A stretch of 33,253 bases of DNA from DATLSM01 sp049585815 (GTDB lineage: Bacteria; Actinomycetota; Thermoleophilia; Solirubrobacterales; 70-9), in NCBI GenBank assembly GCA_049585815.1, contig JBAVAR010000043.1, positions 1 through 33,253 of the forward strand, read 5' to 3'. This document shows positions 1 through 6,752 of the stretch, one piece after another. Position numbers and translations under genes: made by a program. How positions within the stretch are numbered: position 1 is the first letter of the stretch; each line of letters begins with the position of its first letter. The notes below the pieces were generated by a model, which saw only the letters and a list, made by a program, of their open reading frames with translations, was not told the DNA's origin and made no database searches.

Positions 1-48
1 ACGGGCTCCGTTCCGCGCGGGGGCGTTCGGAGGACCAATGCGCGATGA

Positions 49-579
49 TCAAACCGACACGTCAACCATGACCGGGTGGGGCCAAGTCAAGCCGCCGCTC
101 CGGGGCCAGTGCAGGTTGCCGTTCTCAACATCGCCAGACAGCGGCTCCTCGCCCTCGTCGGACATCAGCTCGTTACGAATCTTGTTGAACATGCGCCAGG
201 CGGTCTTGTAGGTCACGCCTAGCTCGCGCTCAAGCTGTTTGGCGGAGATTCCGCACCGAGTGCTAGCCATCAGGAACATGGCGTAGAACCAAAGCTGTAG
301 AGAGGTCGTGGACTTCTCGAAGATCGTCCCTTTCATGGGATGCAGATGCTTCCCGCACGAATCGCAGGTATAGGACGCCCGTGATTTGGTCCGGTGGAAC
401 TTCCGTTCCTGCTTGCAGACCGGGCATTGCGCGTGGTGGCCGTCAGGCGCATAACGCCTGCGCCAGAGCGCATCTAGGCAGGCCGCATCGTCGGGGTATT
501 CCCGCCAGAACTCGACTACGGAGAGCTGAGAATCGGACGATGGACGCCGAATCGGGTTGTTGCGGTCGTTTGCAGGCAT
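49..579 (-). pseudogene. Truncated IS1595-type transposase (zinc ribbon and HTH only)
   Basis: The N-terminal part of an IS1595/ISXO2-like transposase. Seen: a zinc ribbon with CPVC (residues 52-55) and CDSC (72-75), a GTIFEKS segment after it, and a helix-turn-helix-like stretch (about 108-136, ISAKQLERELGVTYKTAWRM). In the family the next element is a DDE catalytic domain beginning near GDVEVDETYxGG. Here the match stops right after GDVE (149-152) and the frame ends 24 residues later, so the catalytic domain is missing and the protein cannot transpose alone. I saw no continuation of the DDE domain in the other frames up to the window edge. An ATG at 594 is also in frame. I chose 579 because a perfect TATAAT lies 6 nt before it, a leaderless layout. 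It could act as a DNA-binding remnant but is most likely dead. Confidence 0.75.
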
Positions 580-585
580 GGATTC

Positions 586-591
586 ATTATA
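586..591 (-). promoter_or_regulatory. TATAAT -10 box, leaderless start of transposase remnant
   Basis: A consensus TATAAT on the minus strand is followed by 6 nt (GAATCC) and then ATG at 579, so the expected transcript start coincides with the start codon. No clear -35 box was found 16-18 nt upstream. Confidence 0.5.
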
Positions 592-660
592 CATACTCTC
601 ATGGGATAAGTGTGATGGGCGTCACCCCGAGCGGGCGGTGATCCCTCCAGGGTCCCGCGC

Positions 661-1149
661 TTGCTCACAAAACGCACATATATCGTCCCTGTCCTGATCG
701 CGCTGATCGCCTTCCCGTCGGCCGCCCTTGCAGCCGGCGACGCCGGTCATCTGAGCCGGATCGGCCTCGCCGCCACTCGACCCGTGAAGGCCAACCCGCT
801 GCAGCGGCCGGTCGAGCAGTTCGAACGGGAGGTCCGCCTCGAGGCGAAGAAGCTGCGGGCTGAGCGGCGTGCCAGGCTGCGCGAGCGAGATCGGGTCAGC
901 CTCACCCGCCTGCCGGGCGGCGTCAGCCTCACCACCCTCAATGCGATCGCCGCCTGTGAGTCGGGTGGCAACCCGCGGGCCGTATCGGCCGGCGGCACCT
1001 ATCGGGGCCTTTACCAGTTCGATTCCGGCACCTGGGCCTCGGTCGGAGGAACCGGTGACCCGGCGGCGGCCTCTGCCGAGGAGCAGACCTACCGCGCCGC
1101 GCTGCTCTACGCCCGCACGGGTTCAAGCCCCTGGCCCGTCTGCGGCTGA
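661..1149 (+). CDS. Secreted Rpf-like transglycosylase
   Basis: A resuscitation-promoting-factor (transglycosylase-like, PF06737-type) domain that should cleave peptidoglycan glycan strands outside the membrane. Seen in 162 residues: a signal peptide (1-24, hydrophobic core then ALA|AGD), a charged Arg/Lys/Glu-rich helical linker (about 50-80), and the catalytic fold from about 88 to the end. Family hallmarks are present: catalytic Glu100 in CESGGNP, the YRGLYQFDSGTW block, and the terminal SPWPVCG, whose Cys161 should pair with Cys99. The start is a TTG. An AGGG 8 nt upstream may serve as the ribosome site, and no other in-frame start lies between it and an upstream stop. A strong hairpin follows the stop, so it is probably monocistronic. 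The transposase remnant ends about 80 bp upstream and may have replaced its original promoter region. Confidence 0.88.
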   Translation: MLTKRTYIVPVLIALIAFPSAALAAGDAGHLSRIGLAATRPVKANPLQRPVEQFEREVRLEAKKLRAERRARLRERDRVSLTRLPGGVSLTTLNAIAACESGGNPRAVSAGGTYRGLYQFDSGTWASVGGTGDPAAASAEEQTYRAALLYARTGSSPWPVCG

Positions 1150-1154
1150 GGGTT

Positions 1155-1187
1155 GGCGGGGAGGGCACCCCACGGGCCCTCCCCGCC
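1155..1187 (+). terminator. 12-bp perfect GC hairpin after the Rpf gene
   Basis: GGCGGGGAGGGC (1155-1166) and GCCCTCCCCGCC (1176-1187) form a perfect 12-bp stem around a 9-nt loop, 6 nt after the Rpf stop codon. There is no U-tract, only GCTCTG. GC-rich actinobacterial terminators often lack one, so I call it a likely terminator isolating the Rpf gene from the HD-domain gene. Confidence 0.65.
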
Positions 1188-1213
1188 GCTCTGCCTGCGA
1201 CGATGAGCGCGCG

Positions 1214-2062
1214 ATGAGCGGTGAGCGCGTTCCCACCCCCGACCCGCAGGGGCCGAGCCGCAAACCGCCTCGCGAGGCGATCGCCGAGGCCCAGGTCCGC
1301 GCCCCGACCCGCGGCAACCGCAAGCTCGAGGGCTTCCTCGACGCCGTCAATGAGGACGAGCAGGTGCGGGCCTGGTGGTACATGTCCCAGGTCCACGCCG
1401 AGCGGCTGGGGATGTCGGACCACTCCTGGGTCCACATGCAGATCGTCCTCAATATCTCCCTGCGCCTCCTGCGCCTGCTGGTCAAAGCGGGAGTGCAACC
1501 GGCGGTGGTCGCCGACCACGGGATGGGCCCACGCGACGCCGAGGTCGTGGTAGCCGGCGGCGCGCTCTTGCACGACGTCGGCATGTCGATCCACCGCGCC
1601 GACCACGAGAGCTACAGCCTCTTTCTCGCCAGTGGCGCCCTCGATCGCCTGCTCGCCGGCTCATATAAGGAGCCCCAGCGTACGATCGTCGCCTCCGAGA
1701 TCCTCCACGCGATCATCGGTCACCGCCGCCGTGGCGAGCCCTACACGGTCGAGGCGGGGGTGGTCCGCGTCGCCGATGCCCTCGACATGGCGCAGGGGCG
1801 CACGCGGATTCCGATCGAGGCCGGCCAGGAGGGGATCCACTCGATCTCCGCGGCGGCGGTCGATCAGGTGCGCATTGAGGCCGGGGAGGAGCGGCCGGTG
1901 CGGATTGAGATCGAGCTGAACAACTCGGCCGGGATCTTCCAGGTCGACGATCTGCTGGCGACAAAGATCCGCGGCACTCCTCTGGAGGGCCGGGTCGAAG
2001 TCATGGCGAAGATCGAGGGGGAAAGCGAGAAGCGTCTGCTCAGCGGCTTCAGGCTCGCCTGA
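1214..2062 (+). CDS. HD-domain metal-dependent phosphohydrolase
   Basis: A 282-residue cytosolic protein of the HD superfamily. Seen: HSWVH at 70-74, then the name-giving HD at 120-121 in GGALLHDVGMSIHRADHE, and a later helix with ADALDMAQGR that resembles the distal metal-ligand Asp of HD enzymes. These residues normally bind a divalent metal pair and hydrolyse a phosphoester or nucleotide; the substrate cannot be read from the sequence. The C-terminal part (about 215-282) is a beta-rich region with VRIEIELNNSAGIFQVDDLL. The open frame extends upstream into the Rpf gene, but that part is Pro/Arg/Ser-rich shadow sequence, so I place the start at ATG 1214 (MSGERVPTP). No strong ribosome site is visible. 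It is followed 5 bp later by the stop of a convergent gene. Confidence 0.8.
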   Translation: MSGERVPTPDPQGPSRKPPREAIAEAQVRAPTRGNRKLEGFLDAVNEDEQVRAWWYMSQVHAERLGMSDHSWVHMQIVLNISLRLLRLLVKAGVQPAVVADHGMGPRDAEVVVAGGALLHDVGMSIHRADHESYSLFLASGALDRLLAGSYKEPQRTIVASEILHAIIGHRRRGEPYTVEAGVVRVADALDMAQGRTRIPIEAGQEGIHSISAAAVDQVRIEAGEERPVRIEIELNNSAGIFQVDDLLATKIRGTPLEGRVEVMAKIEGESEKRLLSGFRLA

Positions 2063-2067
2063 CGGCC

Positions 2068-2307
2068 TCAGCCGTAGCGTTCCAGGTCATAGCGCCGACG
2101 TTCCTTGCGCTTCTCAAGCCTGCCCTGGATCAATGACATCACGATCACGAGCAAAGCGAAGAAGATGATCACGCCGAAGCAAAAGAAGGTGACCGTTTGG
2201 TCGGTGGTCGGTCCAGCAAGTCCGACGCCGTTGTCGGCGAGCGCCACCGGCGCGGCGATCAGCAGCATCGACCAAGCGGCGAGGAAGAGGGCGAGGGCTC
2301 GCTTCAC
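2068..2307 (-). CDS. Small single-pass membrane protein, unknown function
   Basis: A 79-residue protein not recognised as a named family. Seen: a cleavable signal-like N-terminus (AWSMLLIAAPVALA|DNG, cleavage near residue 22), a short extracytoplasmic stretch, one transmembrane helix (about 36-56, VTFFCFGVIIFFALLVIVMSL) and a strongly basic cytosolic tail (GRLEKRKERRRYDLERYG). The frame stays open far upstream, but the signal peptide fixes the start at GTG 2307, which also has TAGATT 7 nt before it (leaderless layout). It shares an intergenic region with the response regulator, including a PhoP-type direct repeat read in its own orientation, so phosphate control is possible but unproven. Confidence 0.6.
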   Translation of the reverse strand: MKRALALFLAAWSMLLIAAPVALADNGVGLAGPTTDQTVTFFCFGVIIFFALLVIVMSLIQGRLEKRKERRRYDLERYG

Positions 2308-2314
2308 GGGCGCA

Positions 2315-2320
2315 AATCTA
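2315..2320 (-). promoter_or_regulatory. TAGATT -10-like box, leaderless layout
   Basis: TAGATT on the minus strand sits 7 nt before GTG 2307. No Shine-Dalgarno sequence lies directly before this start, so a leaderless transcript is plausible. Confidence 0.35.
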
Positions 2321-2370
2321 GCGCAAGCGCTCCCGGGATCGCCCACCTTCGCCCAATTTGGGCGCTTTGA

Positions 2371-2388
2371 GCTGTGAAAATCCTGTGA
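2371..2388 (-). promoter_or_regulatory. PhoP-type direct repeat (PHO box A)
   Basis: Read on the minus strand: TCACAGG, 4 nt, TCACAGC. This is almost the TCACAGC-N4-TCACAGC site described for mycobacterial PhoP, with the 11-bp period of PhoB-family tandem sites. It lies between the minus-strand membrane gene and the plus-strand response regulator. A TACAAT at 2429-2434 could be the -10 box of the regulator. Autoregulation of the regulator, or control of the divergent gene, would follow. Only two units are visible. Confidence 0.55.
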
Positions 2389-2499
2389 GCGGCTAGGCTT
2401 TCGTCCAGCGCCCGTCCTTACAGACCCATACAATCGAGCTATCTCGGATGCAGGGAGCGCGATCAAAGCGCGCTGCCCCACCGAATCGGCGCCGCCAAC

Positions 2500-3285
2500 T
2501 TGAACCCACAGCAGACCATCAGGCTCGCGGTTATCGACACCGACAGCGGTTTTGTGACGGTGCTCTCCAAGCGCACCGAGGTCGCCGGTTGGCAGCTTCG
2601 CCAGGTGGCCGGGGCCGTCCCTCCCGAGGAGCTGGTGGCGATGAAGCTAAACGCCCTGCTGCTCGACCCCTCCGTGCTGGGCGAGGAAGGCTGGGCCTAT
2701 CTCGAGCGGGTGTGCGGCATCCTTCCCGACCTCGGAGTTGTCGTTTGCACCGGCCGCTCAACGGTGGCCCAACGGGTGCGGGGCCTGCGCCTTGGGGTGG
2801 ATGACTGGATCACAAAGCCCTGTCACCCCGAGGAGGCGATGGCCCGGATCGAGGCGGTCTCACGGCGGCGTCTACGCAGCCAGTCCCACCCCGAGGCCGG
2901 CCCGCTGATCGCCGGTGAGATGGAGATCCGCGCCGACCAGTTCCAGGCTTTCGTCAGCGACAGCAGCCTCGATCTCACCCGCCGCGAGTTCGAGCTCTTG
3001 CATCTGCTCGCCGAGGCCAAGGGCCAGGTGCTGGAGCGCGAGACGATCTACCAGCGGGTCTGGGGCTATGCGATGGCCCACGGTGACCGCTCAGTCGACG
3101 TCTTCATCCGCAAGCTGCGCCAGAAGCTTGAGCGGCGCTCGCCCAGCTGGAGTTACATCCACACCCACTTCGGGGTCGGCTATCGCTTTGACCCAGAGCC
3201 TGTGCCCGGGATCGCCGGCGAGGCGCTCGCCGAAGCGCTCTCAGCGGAGCGCTCACCGCAGCCCGAGCGGGCCTCCGCCGCCTGA
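2500..3285 (+). CDS. OmpR/PhoB-family response regulator
   Basis: A 261-residue two-component regulator. Receiver domain (about 7-120): acidic pocket Asp13/Asp15 (AVIDTDSG), phospho-acceptor Asp56 (LLLDPS), Thr84 (CTGRS) and Lys106 (TKPC). The C-terminal winged helix-turn-helix (about 137-232) has LTRREFELLHLLA, the recognition-helix region DRSVDVFIRKLRQKL and the closing hairpin IHTHFGVGYRF. It is followed by an Ala/Glu-rich tail. The winged helix closely resembles that of the next gene. Placed just before pstS and next to PhoP-type repeats, it is the likely phosphate-response regulator (PhoB/PhoP/RegX3 role, inferred). The start is a TTG with no clear ribosome site. The receiver fold begins at residue 7, so little room exists for another start. 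No partner kinase lies in the window. Confidence 0.85.
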   Translation: MNPQQTIRLAVIDTDSGFVTVLSKRTEVAGWQLRQVAGAVPPEELVAMKLNALLLDPSVLGEEGWAYLERVCGILPDLGVVVCTGRSTVAQRVRGLRLGVDDWITKPCHPEEAMARIEAVSRRRLRSQSHPEAGPLIAGEMEIRADQFQAFVSDSSLDLTRREFELLHLLAEAKGQVLERETIYQRVWGYAMAHGDRSVDVFIRKLRQKLERRSPSWSYIHTHFGVGYRFDPEPVPGIAGEALAEALSAERSPQPERASAA

Positions 3286-3289
3286 GGCC

Positions 3290-3322
3290 TTCACAACTCG
3301 TTCACAACTGCTTCACGGCGAG
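3290..3322 (+). promoter_or_regulatory. PHO box B: three TTCAC repeats, 11-bp period
   Basis: Three consecutive 11-mers start with TTCAC: TTCACAACTCG, TTCACAACTGC and TTCACGGCGAG, followed by a degenerate fourth unit (GTAACC). Read as TCACAAC-N4-TCACAAC-N4-TCACGGC it matches actinobacterial PHO/PhoP boxes. It begins 5 bp after the regulator's stop codon and ends 40 bp before the ATG of the winged-helix gene, so it should control that gene. Confidence 0.75.
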
Positions 3323-3362
3323 GTAACCGGGATGCGTGCGTCTGCCGTAATGCTCGGCGGGC

Positions 3363-3695
3363 ATGGTGGCCACCAATGGGAGCTCAGGGCGGCATTCGGT
3401 CGAGCAGCGGCTGGAAATCCGCCCCGATGAGCACGCCGCGCTGGTCGATGGGCGGCCGCTCAGCCTGACGATGCGCGAGCTGCAGTTGCTGATCACCCTG
3501 GCGGCCAACCCACAGCGGATCCTGACCAGGGAGGAGCTCTACGCTGAGGTCTGGGGACGCCACCCCCGCCACGCCGATCGCTCGGTTGACGTCTACGTCA
3601 GTCGGCTGCGCTCAAAGCTCGGCGAGGCGCTGCCAGACAGAAAACTGATCCACACCCATAACGGCATCGGCTACCGCTTCTCCCCGGATGGCTGA
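3363..3695 (+). CDS. Stand-alone winged-helix DNA-binding protein (no receiver)
   Basis: A 110-residue protein consisting almost wholly of an OmpR/PhoB-type winged helix (about 15-107). LTMRELQLLITLA, EVWGR, the recognition-helix segment DRSVDVYVSRLRSKL and IHTHNGIGYRF align clearly with the C-terminal half of the regulator just upstream. It has no receiver, so no phosphorylation site, and no sensor or membrane segment. The N-terminal 15 residues are polar. ATG 3363 has no clear ribosome site. The nearby ATGs at 3332 and 3350 are in other frames. The PHO box directly upstream implies that it is itself phosphate-regulated. It could bind PHO boxes without phosphorylation as an activator, or compete with the full-length regulator. 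It probably arose by partial duplication of the neighbouring gene. Confidence 0.75.
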   Translation: MVATNGSSGRHSVEQRLEIRPDEHAALVDGRPLSLTMRELQLLITLAANPQRILTREELYAEVWGRHPRHADRSVDVYVSRLRSKLGEALPDRKLIHTHNGIGYRFSPDG

Positions 3696-3731
3696 TGCGC
3701 ATTTTGGCCCGAGCGATCAAGGCTGGGTTTT

Positions 3732-3764
3732 TTTACATCTTCTTTACATCCTCGATACAGCCGA
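3732..3764 (+). promoter_or_regulatory. PHO box C upstream of pstS
   Basis: Three 11-mers in register: TTTACATCTTC, TTTACATCCTC and GATACAGCCGA. The first two differ at one position. Read as TTACATC-N4-TTACATC-N4-ATACAGC, this fits the same T(C/T)ACANC-N4 pattern as the other boxes. It lies 67 bp before the pstS start codon and follows a run of eight T residues. Confidence 0.7.
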
Positions 3765-3831
3765 ATAACAAGCTGTGCGGGGGCCGCTGGGAGCGTGGTC
3801 CGCGCACGGCAATCAACGTAAGGAGATTTGC

Positions 3832-4878
3832 GTGACAAAGAGACTTCTCAGCGTCGCCCTGGCAGCGTCGCTCACGATCGGAATCGCGGCCTGCGGCTCC
3901 TCGTCCTCGAGCAGCACCAGCAGCACCGGCTCTTCGGGTTCGCCCCTGGTCGGTGCCGGCAGCACCCTGGTCGCGCCGCTGATGTCGAAGTGGCAGTCGG
4001 GCTATTCGAGCAAAACGGGAGAAACGGTCACCTATGGCGCGATCGGCAGTGGCGGAGGGATCGCCCAGATCACCTCTCGGACCGTGGATTTCGGTGCCTC
4101 CGACGCGCCGCTGACAACGGACCAGTTCAAGGAAGCCAATGGTGTCGAGCAGATCCCCTGGGCACTGAGCGGAACCGTGCCCGCCTACAACGTCAAGGGC
4201 GCGCCGAAAAACCTGAAACTGAGCGGCGCGGTCCTGGCCGATATCTACCTCGGCAAGATCACCAGCTGGAATGACCCGGCGATCGCCAAGCTCAATCCCG
4301 GCACCAGCCTGCCGAGCACCAAGATCACCCCGATCTATCGCAGCGATGGCAGCGGTGACACCTATGCGTTCACCAACTACCTCTCGACGGTCGACCCTGA
4401 ATTCAAGTCGAAGGTGGGCACCTCAACCAGCGTCAAGTTCCCAGTCGGGACCGGCGCCGAAGGTAACGACGGGGTCTCAGCCGCGATCTCCCAGACCGAC
4501 GGGGCGATCGGTTACGTCGGCCTCGCCTACGCGCTATCCAACAAGCTCAACATGCCGCTGGTCGAAAACTCGGCCGGGAACTTCCCGGTGCCGGGGGTGA
4601 AGAGCGTCGAAGCTGCGGCCAGCGCGGTGAAGACGATCAACAAGGACAACTCGATCTCGCTCGCGGACCTGCCGTCCTCGGCCAAGGGGGCGTATCCGAT
4701 CTCGACCTACACCTACGTGATCGTGCCGCTCTCGTCCTCAAAGGCGAGCGCACTGCAGAAGTTCATCACCTACGCGATCGGCCCGGGTCAGGAATATGGC
4801 CCGCCGCTTGACTTCGCGCCGCTGCCCTCGCAGGTGATAGCCGCCGACAAGAAGGCGATCGCCAAGATCGGCAGCTAG
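3832..4878 (+). CDS. pstS: Phosphate-binding lipoprotein PstS
   Basis: The substrate-binding component of the high-affinity phosphate ABC transporter, anchored outside the membrane. Seen in 348 residues: a lipoprotein signal peptide with lipobox IAAC (Cys21), a Ser/Thr/Gly-rich linker, and the PstS fold. Phosphate-binding segments are GAGSTLVAPLMSKW, DFGASDAPLT, IYRSDGSGDTYAFTNYL and GAEGNDGVSAAI. The start is GTG 3832, which has AAGGAGATTTGC directly before it and gives a correct signal peptide. An upstream in-frame GTG (3775) would add 19 unlikely residues. It is the first gene of pstSCAB-phoU with PHO box C upstream, so induction in low phosphate is expected. pstC begins 3 bp after the stop. 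Confidence 0.95.
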   Translation: MTKRLLSVALAASLTIGIAACGSSSSSSTSSTGSSGSPLVGAGSTLVAPLMSKWQSGYSSKTGETVTYGAIGSGGGIAQITSRTVDFGASDAPLTTDQFKEANGVEQIPWALSGTVPAYNVKGAPKNLKLSGAVLADIYLGKITSWNDPAIAKLNPGTSLPSTKITPIYRSDGSGDTYAFTNYLSTVDPEFKSKVGTSTSVKFPVGTGAEGNDGVSAAISQTDGAIGYVGLAYALSNKLNMPLVENSAGNFPVPGVKSVEAAASAVKTINKDNSISLADLPSSAKGAYPISTYTYVIVPLSSSKASALQKFITYAIGPGQEYGPPLDFAPLPSQVIAADKKAIAKIGS

Positions 4879-4881
4879 GCG

Positions 4882-5871
4882 ATGGAGGCCGGAGCCCTCG
4901 GCACCCCGGTTCTGCGGGCCCGGCGCAACCTCAAAGATCGCATCGGCGACCCGCTGCTGCTGGGCCTCTCCGGTCTGGCGGCGGCGGTCGCCTTCGCGGT
5001 GGTCGCGGGGATCGTCTATGAGACGAGCCACCTCGCCGGTCCGGCGATCTCGAAGTTTGGGATCGGCTTCATCACCACCAACGATTGGAACCCGGTCACC
5101 GAGCGCTTCGGCGCCGCTCCCTTCCTCTACGGAACGGTGATCACCTCGGCGATCGCGCTGCTCTTCGCCGCGCCACTCTCGATCGCGATCGCGATCTACC
5201 TGACCGAGCTGGCGCCGGGCAGACTGCGACGGCCGGTCGCAACCCTGGTCGACATGCTCGCGGCGATCCCCAGCGTCATCCTCGGCCTCTGGGGGATCCT
5301 CGTGCTCGGCCCGATCATGCACGACACGATCGAGCCGGCGCTGAAGAGCGTGCTCGGTTTCCTGCCGATCTTCAGCGGCGAACCCTCTGCCTTCGGTTAC
5401 CTGACCGCCGCGCTGATCCTCACGATCATGATCACGCCGATCATCACCAGCGTTACGCGTGAGATCTTCGAGACGGTCCCCGGCGACCTCAAGGAGGGCT
5501 CCTACGCCCTCGGTGCCACCCGCTGGGAGATGGTCCGCCAGGTCGTCCTCCCCTACTCACGGGCGGGGATCGTCGGCGCCACGATCCTCGGTCTCGGCCG
5601 CGCGATCGGTGAGGCGATCGCGGTCGCGCAGGTGATCGGTGGCGCCAACGCGATCAACGTCTCCCTCTTTCACACCGGCGGCACGCTGGCGGCGCAGATC
5701 GCCTCCCAATTCCAGGGGGCGTCCTCAGAACTGCAGAGGAGCTCGCTCGCCTACCTCGGGGTGATCCTCCTGGCCTTGGCCGTGATCGTCAACGTGATCG
5801 CCAGGGTGATCGTCGGGCGGGGGAAGTTGAAGGACACCGAGGTGACCCTGACCGAGGCCGAGGCGCTGTGA
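4882..5871 (+). CDS. pstC: Phosphate ABC transporter permease PstC
   Basis: One of the two membrane permeases of the Pst transporter. Seen in 329 residues: an N-terminal cytosolic stretch with DRIGDPLLLG, then about six hydrophobic helices (near 28-48, 88-110, 120-148, 170-195, 226-250 and 290-312). The family pattern FLYGTVITSAIALLFAAPLSIAIA is visible. The coupling loop is present (ETVPGDLKEGSYALGATRWEMVRQVVLP), including the EAA-type signature that docks on PstB. It starts at an ATG 3 bp after pstS, and its last codons overlap the GTG of pstA in a GTGA arrangement. It is therefore translated as part of the pstSCAB operon. Confidence 0.95.
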   Translation: MEAGALGTPVLRARRNLKDRIGDPLLLGLSGLAAAVAFAVVAGIVYETSHLAGPAISKFGIGFITTNDWNPVTERFGAAPFLYGTVITSAIALLFAAPLSIAIAIYLTELAPGRLRRPVATLVDMLAAIPSVILGLWGILVLGPIMHDTIEPALKSVLGFLPIFSGEPSAFGYLTAALILTIMITPIITSVTREIFETVPGDLKEGSYALGATRWEMVRQVVLPYSRAGIVGATILGLGRAIGEAIAVAQVIGGANAINVSLFHTGGTLAAQIASQFQGASSELQRSSLAYLGVILLALAVIVNVIARVIVGRGKLKDTEVTLTEAEAL

Positions 5872-6752
5872 GCGGGGGGGAGGGTCACGCGCTACTGCTT
5901 GAGCGCGGCAACCTGAAGCGGCGAAACCGGGTAAACCGCGGGATCGAGGCCTCCTGCTCCGTGGCGACGCTGCTCGCCGTCGCCGTCTTGCTGATCGTGG
6001 TCGGGTCGGTTTTGCTGAAGGGGATCGGCGCGCTCAGCATCCATTTCCTGACCACCCCCACGGCGCTCTTCGGCGAAGCCGGCGGCGGTATCTCCAACGC
6101 GATCATCGGCTCCGCAGTCATGGTCGGGCTGGCGGCGGCGATGGCGATCCCGATCGGGCTGCTGGTGGCGATCTACACCACCGAGTTCGCCCCCCAGCGC
6201 ATCGGCCACGCCGTCCGCTTCGTGCTCGACGTCTTAAACGGTGTGCCGACGATCATCACCGGCATCTTCATCTACGGCCTGCTGGTCGCCGGCAACCAGC
6301 AGAGCGGACTCGCCGCCTCGGTGGCACTGGCGATCATCATGCTGCCGATCGTCGCCCGCACCGCCCAGGAGGTGCTGACCCTTGTGCCGGGGACACTGAA
6401 GGAGGCCGCCCACGCGCTCGGCATCGCCCGCTGGCGAACCACGATCCGGATCACCGTCCCCACCGCAACCGGCGGTCTGATCACCGGCTCGCTGCTCGCG
6501 GTCGCGAGGGTGGCGGGCGAGACGGCGCCGTTGATCTTGCTCTCCTCGATCTACAGCCAGGGTGTGCAGACCAACCCGAGCCAGGCGCTGGCCTCGATCC
6601 CGGTCTTCATCTACCGCTCCTCGCAATCACCGAGCCCCGAAGCCCACACCCAGGCCTGGGCGGCCGCCCTGGTCCTGATCGCCTTTGTCCTTGCTCTCAA
6701 CGTAATCGCCCGCACCTTCTTCGCCCGTTCGCGCAAAAGGATGGCAGGATGA
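5868..6752 (+). CDS. pstA: Phosphate ABC transporter permease PstA
   Basis: The second permease of the Pst transporter, 294 residues. Seen: a basic N-terminus (RGNLKRRNRVNRG), a first helix (about 28-50) followed by an extracytoplasmic loop with FLTTPTALFGEAGGGI, then the conserved transport core. The core includes GSAVMVGLAAAMAIPIGLLV, DVLNGVPTIITGIFIYG and the coupling loop LVPGTLKEAAHALGIARWRTTIRITVP. The Arg/Lys-rich C-terminus is cytosolic. The start is GTG 5868, overlapping the pstC stop by 4 bp, and the gene overlaps pstB in an ATGA arrangement, so translation is coupled on both sides. Confidence 0.95.
   Translation: MSGGEGHALLLERGNLKRRNRVNRGIEASCSVATLLAVAVLLIVVGSVLLKGIGALSIHFLTTPTALFGEAGGGISNAIIGSAVMVGLAAAMAIPIGLLVAIYTTEFAPQRIGHAVRFVLDVLNGVPTIITGIFIYGLLVAGNQQSGLAASVALAIIMLPIVARTAQEVLTLVPGTLKEAAHALGIARWRTTIRITVPTATGGLITGSLLAVARVAGETAPLILLSSIYSQGVQTNPSQALASIPVFIYRSSQSPSPEAHTQAWAAALVLIAFVLALNVIARTFFARSRKRMAG

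Noticed and set aside
600..660. c-di-AMP (ydaO-type) riboswitch upstream of the Rpf gene
   Set aside because: Such leaders precede rpf genes in some actinobacteria, but only about 80 bp separate the transposase remnant from the start and no matching conserved core is visible.
869..1213. Long N-terminal extension of the HD-domain frame
   Set aside because: It overlaps the Rpf gene out of frame and is Pro/Ser/Arg-rich shadow sequence; ATG 1214 is a sufficient start.
3700..3731. Intrinsic terminator with T-run before pstS
   Set aside because: A run of eight T is present, but the sequence before it does not form a convincing GC stem.
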